Assembly: GCF_024362525.1 (NCBI RefSeq)
Contig: NZ_CP101458.1
Span: 1,984,001-2,048,000, forward strand
Source of the DNA: Natrononativus amylolyticus
GTDB lineage: Archaea; Halobacteriota; Halobacteria; Halobacteriales; Natrialbaceae
Direction: 5' to 3'
Length of the DNA: 64,000 bases
The position numbers and the translations under genes were made by a program. Positions 34,175 to 42,586 of the stretch are shown piece after piece (position 1 is the stretch's first letter; each line of letters starts with the position of its first letter). Under the pieces are notes generated by a model that searched no databases, was not told the origin of the DNA, and was given only the letters and a program-made list of their open reading frames with translations.

Positions 34175-36190
34175 CTATCGGGCGTCCTCGAGGGCCTCGA
34201 GCGCGTCCGGGTTCTCGAGACTCGAGAGGTCGCCTAAGTCCTCGCCGGTGTAGGCAGCCTGGACCGCCCGTCGAATGATCTTACCCGACTGCGTTTTGGG
34301 GAACTCGTCGACGAACAGGATCTCACGCGGGCGGAACGGCTTTCCGAGCTCCTCGCCGACCTGCTCGCGGAGTTCCGCACGGAGGTCTTCGCTCTCGTCG
34401 GCGCCGGCCTCGAGGATGGCGTAGGCCACGACGGCGGTGCCCGTGGTCTCGTCGGGCGCGCCGACGGCGGCGGCCTGGTTCACCGCAGGGTGGTCGATCA
34501 GGGCGCCCTCGACCTCCGCCGGTCCCACTTTTCGGCCCGCCACGTTGAGTGCGTCGTCGGCTCGCCCGTGGAGGAACCAGAATCCGTCGGCGTCCTTCTG
34601 GGCCCAGTCGCCGTGGTCCCACAGCGGCGGGTCCTCGAAGGTCGACCAGTACTCCTCTATGTAGCGCTCGTCGCCCGACCAGAGGCTCTTCGTCATCGAG
34701 GGACAGGAGTCCCTGGCGACGAGGAAGCCCCGTTCGCCCTCGTCGGCGACGGACTCGCCCGACGAGTCGACGATGTCGATGTCCATCCCGAGCCCCGGCC
34801 CACCGAGCGTACAGGGTTTCAGCGGCTGGGTCGGCATCGGCATCAGGAAGCAGCCGCAGATCTCCGTGCCGCCGGAGATGTTGATGATCGGCGCCCGGCC
34901 GCCGCCGACGCGCTCGTAAAACCAGCGCCAGGATTCTGGGTCCCAGGGCTCGCCGGTCGAGCCCAGAATCCGAAGCGAGGAGAGGTCGTGGCCCTCGAGC
35001 GGCTCGTCGCCGTACTTGCGGAGCGCGCGGATGGCGGTCGGCGAGATGCCGAACTGGGTGAGCTTGTGGCGGTCGATCATCGCCCAGAAGCGGTCGGGGT
35101 TCGGGTAGTCGGGTGCGCCTTCGTACATGAAGACGGTGCCCCCGAAGGTGTGGACGCCGATCAGGGTCCACGGCCCCATCATCCAGCCGATGTCGCTCAC
35201 CCAGAAGAAGCGGTCGGCGGGTTTGAGGTCGAAGCCGAAGTAGAGCTCCTTGGCGCACTGCGTCTGGACGCCCGCGTGGGTGTGGACGATCCCCTTCGGC
35301 GTCCCCGTCGTCCCCGACGAGTAGAGGAGCATCGACTCCTGGCTCGAGGGCAGCGATTTGGTCTCGTAGTCGGCTGATTGCTCGCCGACGGCGTCGGCCC
35401 ACCACTCGTCGCGATCGTCGTTCCAGGGGATCTCTCCCGCACCGCCGGCCGCTTCGTCCCGCGAGCCGAGCCGATCGAAGACGATCGCGTGCTCGACGCG
35501 TCCGGCCTGTTCGATCGCCTCGTCGGCCAACTCCTTCAGGTAGATCGGACTCCCCCGCCGGAGGAAGCCGTCGCCCGTAAAGAGCACCGAGGGCTCGCTG
35601 TCTTCGATTCGGGTCGCCACCGCGTCGACGCCGAAGCCCGAGAAGATCGGCACCGCGATCGCGCCGACCTTGAAACAGCCGTAGAGGATCGAGACGACCT
35701 CGGGAACCATCGGCATGTAGAGCCCGACGGTGTCGCCGGTTTCGATCCCCCGCTCCTCGAGGGCGTTCGCCACCCGGTTCGCGTCGCGGTGGAGCTCGTG
35801 GTAGGTGGTCTCCCGCACCTCGCCGTCCTCGCCCTCCCAGATGGTCGCGACCCGGTTTCTGGTCGCGTTCTCGAGGTCGGCGTGGCGGTCGAGGACGTTG
35901 TGGGCGACGTTGAGCTCCCCGCCGGGGTACCAGTCGGTGAACTGCGGGCCGTCCGCGTCATCTCTAACGGTTTCGTAAGGCTCGTAGAACTCGATATCGA
36001 GGTAATCGACGAGCTCGTCCCAGAACCAGTCGACGCCCGACTCGCCGTCGCCGCGGTCGGTCGTGGTCCGCTCGATGAGGTCGTCGTAGTCGTCGATCCC
36101 GTACGCCTGCATGAACGCGTGGACGTTCGTCGACTCGACGAACGCCTCGGACGGCTCGTGGACCACCTCGTCGGTGAGTTCCTGTTCCAT
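34175..36190 (-). CDS. AMP-forming acyl-CoA synthetase (acetyl/propionyl-CoA type)
   Basis: 671 residues. Adenylate-forming motifs: LLYSSGTTGTPKGIVHTHAG near 288 (P-loop), ISGGTEICGCF near 440, HGDWAQKDADGFWFLHGRAD near 545 with the Asp that binds ribose, and PKTQSGKIIRR near 632 with the catalytic Lys. The N-terminal 120 residues with VDWFWDELVDYL and NVAHNVLDRH belong to the ACS-type entry domain. It activates a short carboxylic acid to its CoA thioester. With methylmalonyl-CoA mutase and epimerase nearby, propionate or a related acid is a reasonable guess. The ATG at 36190 begins the family sequence; an upstream extension of the frame to 36475 is not coding-like. Confidence 0.88.
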   Translation of the reverse strand: MEQELTDEVVHEPSEAFVESTNVHAFMQAYGIDDYDDLIERTTTDRGDGESGVDWFWDELVDYLDIEFYEPYETVRDDADGPQFTDWYPGGELNVAHNVLDRHADLENATRNRVATIWEGEDGEVRETTYHELHRDANRVANALEERGIETGDTVGLYMPMVPEVVSILYGCFKVGAIAVPIFSGFGVDAVATRIEDSEPSVLFTGDGFLRRGSPIYLKELADEAIEQAGRVEHAIVFDRLGSRDEAAGGAGEIPWNDDRDEWWADAVGEQSADYETKSLPSSQESMLLYSSGTTGTPKGIVHTHAGVQTQCAKELYFGFDLKPADRFFWVSDIGWMMGPWTLIGVHTFGGTVFMYEGAPDYPNPDRFWAMIDRHKLTQFGISPTAIRALRKYGDEPLEGHDLSSLRILGSTGEPWDPESWRWFYERVGGGRAPIINISGGTEICGCFLMPMPTQPLKPCTLGGPGLGMDIDIVDSSGESVADEGERGFLVARDSCPSMTKSLWSGDERYIEEYWSTFEDPPLWDHGDWAQKDADGFWFLHGRADDALNVAGRKVGPAEVEGALIDHPAVNQAAAVGAPDETTGTAVVAYAILEAGADESEDLRAELREQVGEELGKPFRPREILFVDEFPKTQSGKIIRRAVQAAYTGEDLGDLSSLENPDALEALEDAR

Positions 36191-36316
36191 AGCTGGTGGC
36201 AACGTTTGCCGGCCCGCACGATGAAAGTACCGTCCTCGACGCTGGCCGCGCCCGAGAGAACCGACCGGTCGTGATCGTCCACAAACGCTTTTGGCCCAGG
36301 TGACGTACGTCGAATT

Positions 36317-36904
36317 ATGTACGTACGGGACGCGAAAAACCGGGAGGAGGTCTGGCTTCTCGATCAGATCGAGGCGATGGGGCTCGACGACACGGCGTTC
36401 CGATCTCGCGACTACGTCCTCGCCATCGACGAGGACTCGGGTGCGAAAGCCGGCTTCGGCCGGATTCGCGTCCACAAGCCCTCCGACGGCGAGGACGTCT
36501 GCGAGCTAACCAGCATCGGCGTTCTCGAGGAGTGGCGCGGCCAGGGCGTCGGCGCGCACGTGATCGAACGGCTCCTCGAGTACGCGGGCGACGAGGGGTT
36601 CGAGCGCGTCTACTCGCTGACGGGCGAGTCGGCGTACCTCGCGCAGTTCGGCTTCCGGCGCATCGACGTCGACGACCTGCCGCCGGTGTTACGGACGCGA
36701 CTCGAGGACAAGCGCGAGCGGACCGATCCGGAGGCGGTTCCGCTCTCGATCGGTATCGACGAGTTCCGGATGCCCGACCGGCTGCGGTCGGCGTTCAAGC
36801 GCGCGAGCGAGCGCGCCGACGAGACGAGCGACGACGTCGAGTCGCCCGAGGACTTCGGGATCGATCCGGACCGGGCGACCTACAAGTACGACACCGGGCG
36901 GTAA
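36317..36904 (+). CDS. GNAT-family N-acetyltransferase
   Basis: 195 residues. The GNAT acetyl-CoA loop is LTSIGVLEEWRGQGVGAHVI near residues 63-82, containing the RGQGVG motif (R/QxxGxG/A), followed by GFERVYSLTGESAYLAQFGF at 95-114. The C-terminal 60 residues are acidic and not part of the catalytic fold. The substrate (protein N-terminus, amino acid or other amine) is unknown. The gene diverges from the acyl-CoA synthetase with 126 bases between starts; a regulatory link between acyltransferases and AMP-forming synthetases exists in bacteria, but here it is only a suggestion. Confidence 0.8.
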   Translation: MYVRDAKNREEVWLLDQIEAMGLDDTAFRSRDYVLAIDEDSGAKAGFGRIRVHKPSDGEDVCELTSIGVLEEWRGQGVGAHVIERLLEYAGDEGFERVYSLTGESAYLAQFGFRRIDVDDLPPVLRTRLEDKRERTDPEAVPLSIGIDEFRMPDRLRSAFKRASERADETSDDVESPEDFGIDPDRATYKYDTGR

Positions 36905-36923
36905 CCCGGCGACCGCGGCCGAC

Positions 36924-37154
36924 TCACCGCCCTCCCGCCCGCCCGCGGTCGTGGAAGTCGTGGCGGAACGCGATCCAGCCGATGAGCGTGATACAGAGGA
37001 TCGGCGGCAGGATCGCGAACGCCCACAGCGGGTCGAGCCCCCACCCGAGGAGGGTGACGAGGTTCGCCAGCCCGAGTGTGAGAAAGGGGAGCACGTACAG
37101 CGTCGCTCGACGCCGGTCGGTCGTCCCGTCGTCCGTCGGCAACGCCGTTCCCAT
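36924..37154 (-). CDS. small two-span membrane protein, about 76 aa
   Basis: Starting at the ATG at 37154 (MGTALPTDDGTTDRRR) the protein has two hydrophobic segments, residues 18-36 (LYVLPFLTLGLANLVTLLGW) and 40-60 (PLWAFAILPPILCITLIGWI), then RHDFHDRGRAGGR. The short acidic-then-hydrophobic layout is frequent among haloarchaeal small membrane proteins. It converges with the GNAT gene. No known motif. Confidence 0.6.
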   Translation of the reverse strand: MGTALPTDDGTTDRRRATLYVLPFLTLGLANLVTLLGWGLDPLWAFAILPPILCITLIGWIAFRHDFHDRGRAGGR

Positions 37155-37344
37155 ACCACTCGCGTCGACGCCGATCGGCAAAAAGCCGCGTTGACCGTCG
37201 AGGCGACAGTCTCGAGGCGGTGACGGTCGGCGTCGACTCCCGCCGCGGCGGCCGCTCCGGCGGGACGCCAGACCGGCCGCTGGCCCCGCCGGGCGACGAC
37301 TCGTTTCTCAAGTTTCAAGCCGCGGGGAACCGTCGGGGTCGATA

Positions 37345-39024
37345 ATGTTCGATTCCGACGACCTCGAGGAGATCCGTGCCGGCGCCGAGGAGTGGCACGA
37401 GGCGGAGGTCGAGCCCGTTCTCGAGCGATTCGGCGAGCGAAAGGAGACGTTCACGACCGACACCGGCGGCCAGGAGGTCGAGCGGCTGTACACGCCCGCC
37501 GACGTCGCCGACCTCGAGTACGACGAGGATCTCGGCTTCCCCGGCGAGGCGCCGTACACGCGCGGCGTCTACTCGACCGGCTACCGCGGTCGGCTGTGGA
37601 CGATGCGCCAGTACGCGGGCTTTTCGACCCCCGAGGATACGAACGAGCGGTTTCACTACCTGCTCGAGCAGGGCCAGACCGGGCTCTCGATGGCGTTCGA
37701 CCTGCCGACCCAGATGGGGTACGACTCCGACGCGACCATGGCGGCGGGCGAGGTCGGGAAGGCCGGAGTCGCCATCGACTCGCTGGCCGACATGGAGACG
37801 GTGTTCGACGGCATTCCGCTCGACGAGGTGAGCACCTCGATGACGATCAACGCGCCCGCGTCGGTGCTGCTCGCGATGTACATCGCCGTCGGCGACCGTC
37901 AGGGAGTCGACCGGGCCGACCTCCGGGGGACCATCCAGAACGACCTGCTGAAGGAGTACATCGCCCGGAACACCTACATCTACCCGCCCGGTCCCTCGAT
38001 GCGGATCATCACGGACATCTTCGAGTTCTGTGCCGACGAGGTCCCGAAGTTCAACACCATCTCCATCTCGGGCTACCACATCCGCGAGGCGGGTGCGACC
38101 GCCGCCCAGGAGCTCGCCTTCACCCTCGGTGACGGGATCGAGTACGTCGAGGCCGCCGTCGACGCCGGGCTGGACGTCGACGACTTCGCCCCCCAGTTAT
38201 CGTTCTTTTTCAACGGTCACAACAACATCTTCGAGGAGGTCGCGAAGTTCCGCGCGGCGCGCCGAATGTGGCACGATATCATGGAGGAACGGTTCGACGC
38301 GCAGAATCCCAAATCCAAGCAGCTCAAGTTCCACACGCAGACCGCAGGTTCGATGCTCACCGCCCAGCAGATCGAGAACAACGTCGTTCGAGTGGCCTAC
38401 CAGGCGCTCGCTGCCGTCCTCGGGGGGACACAGAGCCTCCACACGAACGGGAAGGACGAGGCGCTCGCCCTCCCCACCGAGGAGTCCGTCAGGACCGCCC
38501 TGCGAACCCAGCAGATCCTCGCACACGAATCGGGTGCGGCAGATACGATCGATCCGCTCGCGGGCAGCTACTACGTCGAGAGCCTGACCGACGAAGTGGA
38601 GGCGGAAGCCTACGACCTCCTCGAGGAGGTCGACTCCCGCGGCGGGATGCTCGAGGCCGTCGAGTCCCAGTGGGTCCAGCGCCAGATCCAGGACACCGCC
38701 TTCGACCGCCAGCGCGAGATCGAGGAGGGCGAGCGGATCATCGTGGGCGTCAACGAGTTCGAGGTCGACGAGGAGCCCACGATGGACGTTCAGGCGGTCA
38801 CCGAGGAGGATGAACGCCGCCAGCTCGAGCGCCTCGAGTCCGTCCGCGAGGGGCGCGACGACGAAGCGACGGCGGCGGCGCTCGAGGCGCTGGGCGAGGC
38901 GGCGCGCGGGGAGGAGAACGTGATGCCGTACATCGTCGACGCGGTGAAGGCCGAGGGAACCGTCGGCGAGATCTGTACCGTCTTCCGCGACGAGTTCGGG
39001 GAGTACCACCCGGGCGGCGTGTGA
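37345..39024 (+). CDS. mutA: methylmalonyl-CoA mutase, large (catalytic) subunit
   Basis: 559 residues, the usual length of the archaeal catalytic subunit without the B12-binding domain. Conserved blocks: [20 protein letters not shown] near 70, [20 protein letters not shown] near 92, [18 protein letters not shown] near 113, and [20 protein letters not shown] near 408. The enzyme interconverts (R)-methylmalonyl-CoA and succinyl-CoA using adenosylcobalamin. The B12-binding small subunit is not in the window and must be elsewhere. The epimerase that supplies the right stereoisomer is about 1.4 kb downstream on the same strand. Confidence 0.9.
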   Translation: MFDSDDLEEIRAGAEEWHEAEVEPVLERFGERKETFTTDTGGQEVERLYTPADVADLEYDEDLGFPGEAPYTRGVYSTGYRGRLWTMRQYAGFSTPEDTNERFHYLLEQGQTGLSMAFDLPTQMGYDSDATMAAGEVGKAGVAIDSLADMETVFDGIPLDEVSTSMTINAPASVLLAMYIAVGDRQGVDRADLRGTIQNDLLKEYIARNTYIYPPGPSMRIITDIFEFCADEVPKFNTISISGYHIREAGATAAQELAFTLGDGIEYVEAAVDAGLDVDDFAPQLSFFFNGHNNIFEEVAKFRAARRMWHDIMEERFDAQNPKSKQLKFHTQTAGSMLTAQQIENNVVRVAYQALAAVLGGTQSLHTNGKDEALALPTEESVRTALRTQQILAHESGAADTIDPLAGSYYVESLTDEVEAEAYDLLEEVDSRGGMLEAVESQWVQRQIQDTAFDRQREIEEGERIIVGVNEFEVDEEPTMDVQAVTEEDERRQLERLESVREGRDDEATAAALEALGEAARGEENVMPYIVDAVKAEGTVGEICTVFRDEFGEYHPGGV

Positions 39025-39136
39025 TCGATCCGTCGAGGATCGGAGCCCAACACTGGTACTCACGGCCGCGGTTCGGTCGCTGCGGTGACACCACCGGGCA
39101 GCCTTGATTACTGGTGGCGCTAAACCCCCCCTCTCG

Positions 39137-39976
39137 ATGACGACACACCCGACCGACATCACCGCCGTCGGAGGGCTGACGTCTCCGATGCCCGCTCTCG
39201 GGTTCGGCACCGCTCAGCTCACCGGCGACGACTGCCGCGGAGCCGTCGAACTCGCCCTCGAGACCGGCTACCGCCACCTCGACACCGCACAGCTGTACGG
39301 CAACGAATCCGCCGTCGGCGACGCCCTCGCCTCGAGCCCCGTCCCCCGCGAGGACGTGTACCTCGTCACGAAGGTCCACCCCGACGACGCCGCGCCCGAA
39401 GACGTCCACCGCACCACGCGGGAGAGCCTCGAGCGCCTCGGAACCGGGATCGACCTCCTCTTGCTCCACGGGCCGAGCGACGAGGCGCCCCTCGAGGAGA
39501 CGATCGCCGCGATGAACGACCTCCAGGAGGAGGGGGCCGTCGACCGGATCGGCGTGAGCAACTTCTCGGTCACCCAGCTCGAGGCGGCCGTCGCGGCCTC
39601 CTCGACCCCGATCGTCACGAACCAGGTGAAGTACCACCCGTACCACCGCCAGGACGACCTCCTGTCGTACTGTCTCGAGAACGGGATCGTGCTGACGGCG
39701 TACAGCCCCCTCGCGAAGGGGTCGGTCGTCGGCGACGAGCGCCTCGAGGCGCTCGGCGATCGGTACGGAAAGTCGGCGGCGCAGGTGGCCCTGCGGTGGC
39801 TGCTCCAGCAGCCGGGGGTGGCGGCGATTCCGAAGGCCTCGAGCCGCGAGCACGTCGAGGCCAACGCCGACGTGTTCGACTTCGAACTGACCGACGAGGA
39901 GATGCGAGGGGTGTTCGTACTCGGCGGCGAGGAGGCGCCGCCGTCGGCGCTGTCGGACCGACTCGGCCTGTCGTGA
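39137..39976 (+). CDS. aldo/keto reductase
   Basis: 279 residues. AKR features: MPALGFGTAQL near 17, HLDTAQLYGNESAVGDAL near 45-62 with the catalytic Asp and Tyr, a Lys in VTKVHPDD near 78, the His in LLLHGPSD near 113, and ISNFSV-like GVSNFSVTQLE near 140. The C-terminal AIPKASSREHVEANADVFDF carries the NADP-binding Lys/Arg. It reduces an aldehyde or ketone with NADPH; the substrate cannot be read. It lies between the mutase and the epimerase genes, but may be unrelated to that pathway. The ATG at 39137 gives a normal N-terminus. Confidence 0.87.
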   Translation: MTTHPTDITAVGGLTSPMPALGFGTAQLTGDDCRGAVELALETGYRHLDTAQLYGNESAVGDALASSPVPREDVYLVTKVHPDDAAPEDVHRTTRESLERLGTGIDLLLLHGPSDEAPLEETIAAMNDLQEEGAVDRIGVSNFSVTQLEAAVAASSTPIVTNQVKYHPYHRQDDLLSYCLENGIVLTAYSPLAKGSVVGDERLEALGDRYGKSAAQVALRWLLQQPGVAAIPKASSREHVEANADVFDFELTDEEMRGVFVLGGEEAPPSALSDRLGLS

Positions 39977-40035
39977 GAGGACGAGAACGCTTCGGGACGT
40001 GGGCCGCTCGAGGACGTCCCGGTCGGCAACCGGCG

Positions 40036-40350
40036 CTATCGGAGACGGACGGCCGTTCCGTACGCCAGCACTTCGGAGCCGCCTTCGGTGATCGACGAGG
40101 TATCAAGCCGGAGGTTGACGACCGCGTCGGCCCCCATCTCCTCGGCGTCGGCCTCCAGCCGCCTGATAGCCTCGTCGCGGGATTTCGAGAGGAGATCCGA
40201 GTACGCCTTGAGTTCGCCGCCGAAGACGTTTCGGATCCCCTGGGTGATGTCGCGGCCGGCGTTTTTCGCCTCGACCGTGTTGCCGCGGGCCACGCCGAGC
40301 ACCTCGACGATCTCTCGATCCGGAACGGTTTCCGTAGTCGTTATCAGCAT
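40036..40350 (-). CDS. YbjQ/DUF74 family protein
   Basis: 104 residues, starting MLITTTETVPDREIVEVLGV, followed by NVFGGELKAYSDLLSKSRDE near 42 and ADAVVNLRLDTSSI near 73. This is the complete YbjQ (DUF74) family pattern; the fold forms a pentamer and has been annotated as heavy-metal binding on weak grounds. The start at 40350 matches the family. It is on the opposite strand to its neighbours, between the aldo/keto reductase and the epimerase. Confidence 0.85.
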   Translation of the reverse strand: MLITTTETVPDREIVEVLGVARGNTVEAKNAGRDITQGIRNVFGGELKAYSDLLSKSRDEAIRRLEADAEEMGADAVVNLRLDTSSITEGGSEVLAYGTAVRLR

Positions 40351-40458
40351 GTACGCTGCGCTTCTCAGCCCCCCGACATATACGTTACTCCGACGGCGGG
40401 GGCCGACGCGACCGGCGGAGCGGAAGAGTAACGCCGCCGGCCGTCCCAGGGCGAACCG

Positions 40459-40842
40459 ATGCGATTCGATCACGCGGGTATCGCGACCGACGACGCGGCG
40501 GCACTCGCCGACCTGTTCTCGAGCCTGTTCGACGCCGAAATCGCCCACGATGAGACGTTCGATGGGATGCGGGTCGTCTTCCTCGCACTCGAGAACGGCT
40601 ACTTCGAACTCTTAGAACCGCTCGAGGAGGGGACGATCGCGGGCTACCTCGAGCGACACGGCCCCGGTATCCATCACCTCGCAGTCGAAACGGACGATGT
40701 CGAGGCCGCCCTCGAGACCGCCCGCGAGGCGGGGATCGAACTCGTCGACGAGGAGCCCCGGCCCGGCGCGTGGGGTCACTCCGTCGCCTTTCTCCACCCG
40801 CGAGACACCGGCGGCGTGTTGCTCGAGTTCGTCGAGCACTGA
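40459..40842 (+). CDS. mce: methylmalonyl-CoA epimerase
   Basis: 127 residues of the glyoxalase/vicinal-oxygen-chelate fold. Metal ligands appear as His in MRFDHAGIATDD (residue 5), Glu in YFELLEPL near 53, His in GIHHLAVETDD near 75, and Glu near the C-terminus in GVLLEFVEH. The length and layout match methylmalonyl-CoA epimerase, which converts (S)- to (R)-methylmalonyl-CoA. It complements the mutase gene at 37345, though two unrelated genes lie between them. A glyoxalase of other specificity is the alternative, but the FELLEPL and HHLAVE motifs favour the epimerase. Confidence 0.85.
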   Translation: MRFDHAGIATDDAAALADLFSSLFDAEIAHDETFDGMRVVFLALENGYFELLEPLEEGTIAGYLERHGPGIHHLAVETDDVEAALETAREAGIELVDEEPRPGAWGHSVAFLHPRDTGGVLLEFVEH

Positions 40843-40882
40843 CCGCGCGGCCGGGACCGTGCGAGCGCTCCTCGACGGTCGC

Positions 40883-41701
40883 TCAGCACCGGAACTCGGC
40901 GACCGTACGGCGCTCGCCCATGGTCTCGTGAACAACGACCACGGACTCCGGCGGCGGGTCGGGACGATCGACGACGGCGGTGTAGGGAACCGCTCCGAGA
41001 CACTCGATACAGACGTCGGCCGCGGGGTCGTCGACCCCGACGACGACCTCGAGCGTCTCCCGATCCGTCTCGAGGGAAGCCAGCGAGAGGCGGTGACACG
41101 GCGTCGGCGTCTCGACGACGCCCTCGATCCTGATAACGTCGTCCTCGAGGTCGATCCTCGCGCGGTCGGTCGCGCCGGCGGTCGCACACTCGCCCTCGCC
41201 GAACTCGAACTCTGAGCCCTCGGCGCCCTCCTCCGACGGACAGTCGCCGCTGGTGTGCGCCGTCCGGGTCGCGACGCCGCCCCGACGGAGGGTCACGACC
41301 GTCTCGGACTCGGTACAGTCCGTCGACGCTCCCTCGAGGGCGAGGTCGACGCTCGAGTCCTCCGACTCGAGAGCGAGGCGGTAACCGGTCGGTTCGACGA
41401 GTCGGAACTCGAGGCGGTCGCCCGCGGCGAGGTCGAGGATGTCCTCGAACGCTGGCTCGTCGTCGATCGCGATCTCGATCGTCACCTCGCGGCCCTCGTC
41501 GGCGTCGTTCTCGAGGACGAGTCGGTGTGAAACCGTGCCCTCCGCCTCGGCGGGCTCTCCGATCTCGTAGTACCCGTCAGACGCCGTCACCGAGTCGTCG
41601 TCGCTCCCGGGAGCGGCGAGGTCGCGGCCGCTCGCGAGACAGCCAGCGGTTCCGACGGCCGCGCCGCCGGCAACGGCTGCGAGGAGGGTACGTCGGCGCA
41701 T
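40883..41701 (-). CDS. Tat-exported lipoprotein, function unknown
   Basis: 272 residues. The N-terminus has the twin arginine in MRRRTLLAAV and a lipobox GTAGC with the Cys at residue 20, so the protein is predicted to be exported folded by Tat and anchored by a lipid. The mature part is acidic and beta-rich (HRLVLENDADEGREVTIEIA) with six more Cys that could form disulfides outside the cell. I do not recognise the domain; repeated Ig-like or transthyretin-like architecture is likely. It is one of three such lipoproteins within 7 kb. Confidence 0.75.
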   Translation of the reverse strand: MRRRTLLAAVAGGAAVGTAGCLASGRDLAAPGSDDDSVTASDGYYEIGEPAEAEGTVSHRLVLENDADEGREVTIEIAIDDEPAFEDILDLAAGDRLEFRLVEPTGYRLALESEDSSVDLALEGASTDCTESETVVTLRRGGVATRTAHTSGDCPSEEGAEGSEFEFGEGECATAGATDRARIDLEDDVIRIEGVVETPTPCHRLSLASLETDRETLEVVVGVDDPAADVCIECLGAVPYTAVVDRPDPPPESVVVVHETMGERRTVAEFRC

Positions 41702-41794
41702 AGCTGACGAAACGCGAACCGGACGGTAAACCTTTTTTACGCGACCAGAAGAGAGTGATCGAGCAGTGACTGTCGTCCGTCGACGACGGTCGAC

Positions 41795-42433
41795 TCAGCC
41801 GAAGTTCTCGATCAGCGCCTCGTCCGAATCGCCGCCGGCGTCGTCGATCGCGTCCGCGACCGCGTGGACGAAGTCGCTGAAACCGAAGACGTAATAGCGA
41901 CCGTCCTCGAGGTGGGTCGCGACCGCCTCCGCGACCGCCTCGTCCTCGCCGTCGTCGATAACCACCACGTCCGCACCGGCGTCGGTGAGCGCCTCGAGGC
42001 GGTCCTCGTGGGCCGGGTCGTCGTCCTGATAGATCACGACGGCGTCGTGGCCGGCCTCGTGGGCCGCCTCGGCGATGGCGACCGCGGGGCCGACGCCGGG
42101 ACCGCCCGCGACCGCGACGACGTCCTCCTCGCCCTCGTAGGTGATCGTCCCGAAGGGGCCCTCGACGTGGACCGTCTCGCCGCCCTCGAGGTCGGCGAGC
42201 CACGGCGAGAGGGTGCCGTCGGGATCGACGCCGACGGTGAGTTCGAACGTCTCCTCGACCGACGGCGAGGAGAGGGTGTAGTGGCGGCTGATCACCTCGT
42301 CCTCGGGGGCGGCCCGCAACAGGACGAACTGGCCCGGAAGCGCGTCGAATCCGTCGGGCGTCTCCAGTTCGAGTGCGATCGTATCGGCTCCGACCTCGCG
42401 AACGTCGGCGACGGGTACCTCGGTTCCTTCCAT
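41795..42433 (-). CDS. flavin/NAD(P) oxidoreductase, ferredoxin-reductase type
   Basis: 212 residues. FNR-type FAD domain with EVISRHYTLSSPSVEETFEL near 48-67 (RxYS/T flavin-binding motif), then PFGTITYEGEEDVVAVAGGP followed by GVGPAVA near 92-118, the nucleotide-binding start of the NAD(P) domain. No iron-sulfur domain is attached. It could pass electrons between NAD(P)H and ferredoxin. It is divergent from korA over about 150 bases; ferredoxin reduced by korAB would be a natural partner (inference from position). The ATG at 42433 begins MEGTEVPVADV. Confidence 0.85.
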   Translation of the reverse strand: MEGTEVPVADVREVGADTIALELETPDGFDALPGQFVLLRAAPEDEVISRHYTLSSPSVEETFELTVGVDPDGTLSPWLADLEGGETVHVEGPFGTITYEGEEDVVAVAGGPGVGPAVAIAEAAHEAGHDAVVIYQDDDPAHEDRLEALTDAGADVVVIDDGEDEAVAEAVATHLEDGRYYVFGFSDFVHAVADAIDDAGGDSDEALIENFG

Positions 42434-42553
42434 AGCCGGTCCTTCGCAGGGGTGATTGAAAGCCGTTGGCTCTCCGGAGCGAGGGATCGAAAAACTCACT
42501 CCGGACCGGGTAGCGGTTCGGTCGTCGTCCAGACGGGTGGGGTTTCAGAAGCC

Positions 42554-42563
42554 TTTTCATTTA
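42554..42563 (+). promoter_or_regulatory. TATA-like element for korAB
   Basis: TTTTCATTTA is centred about 28 bases before the korA ATG at 42587, in a GC-rich divergent intergenic region. It fits a leaderless transcript for the korAB operon. Confidence 0.45.
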
Positions 42564-42586
42564 CTGGAGGCAAGGGTCGCTACGAC

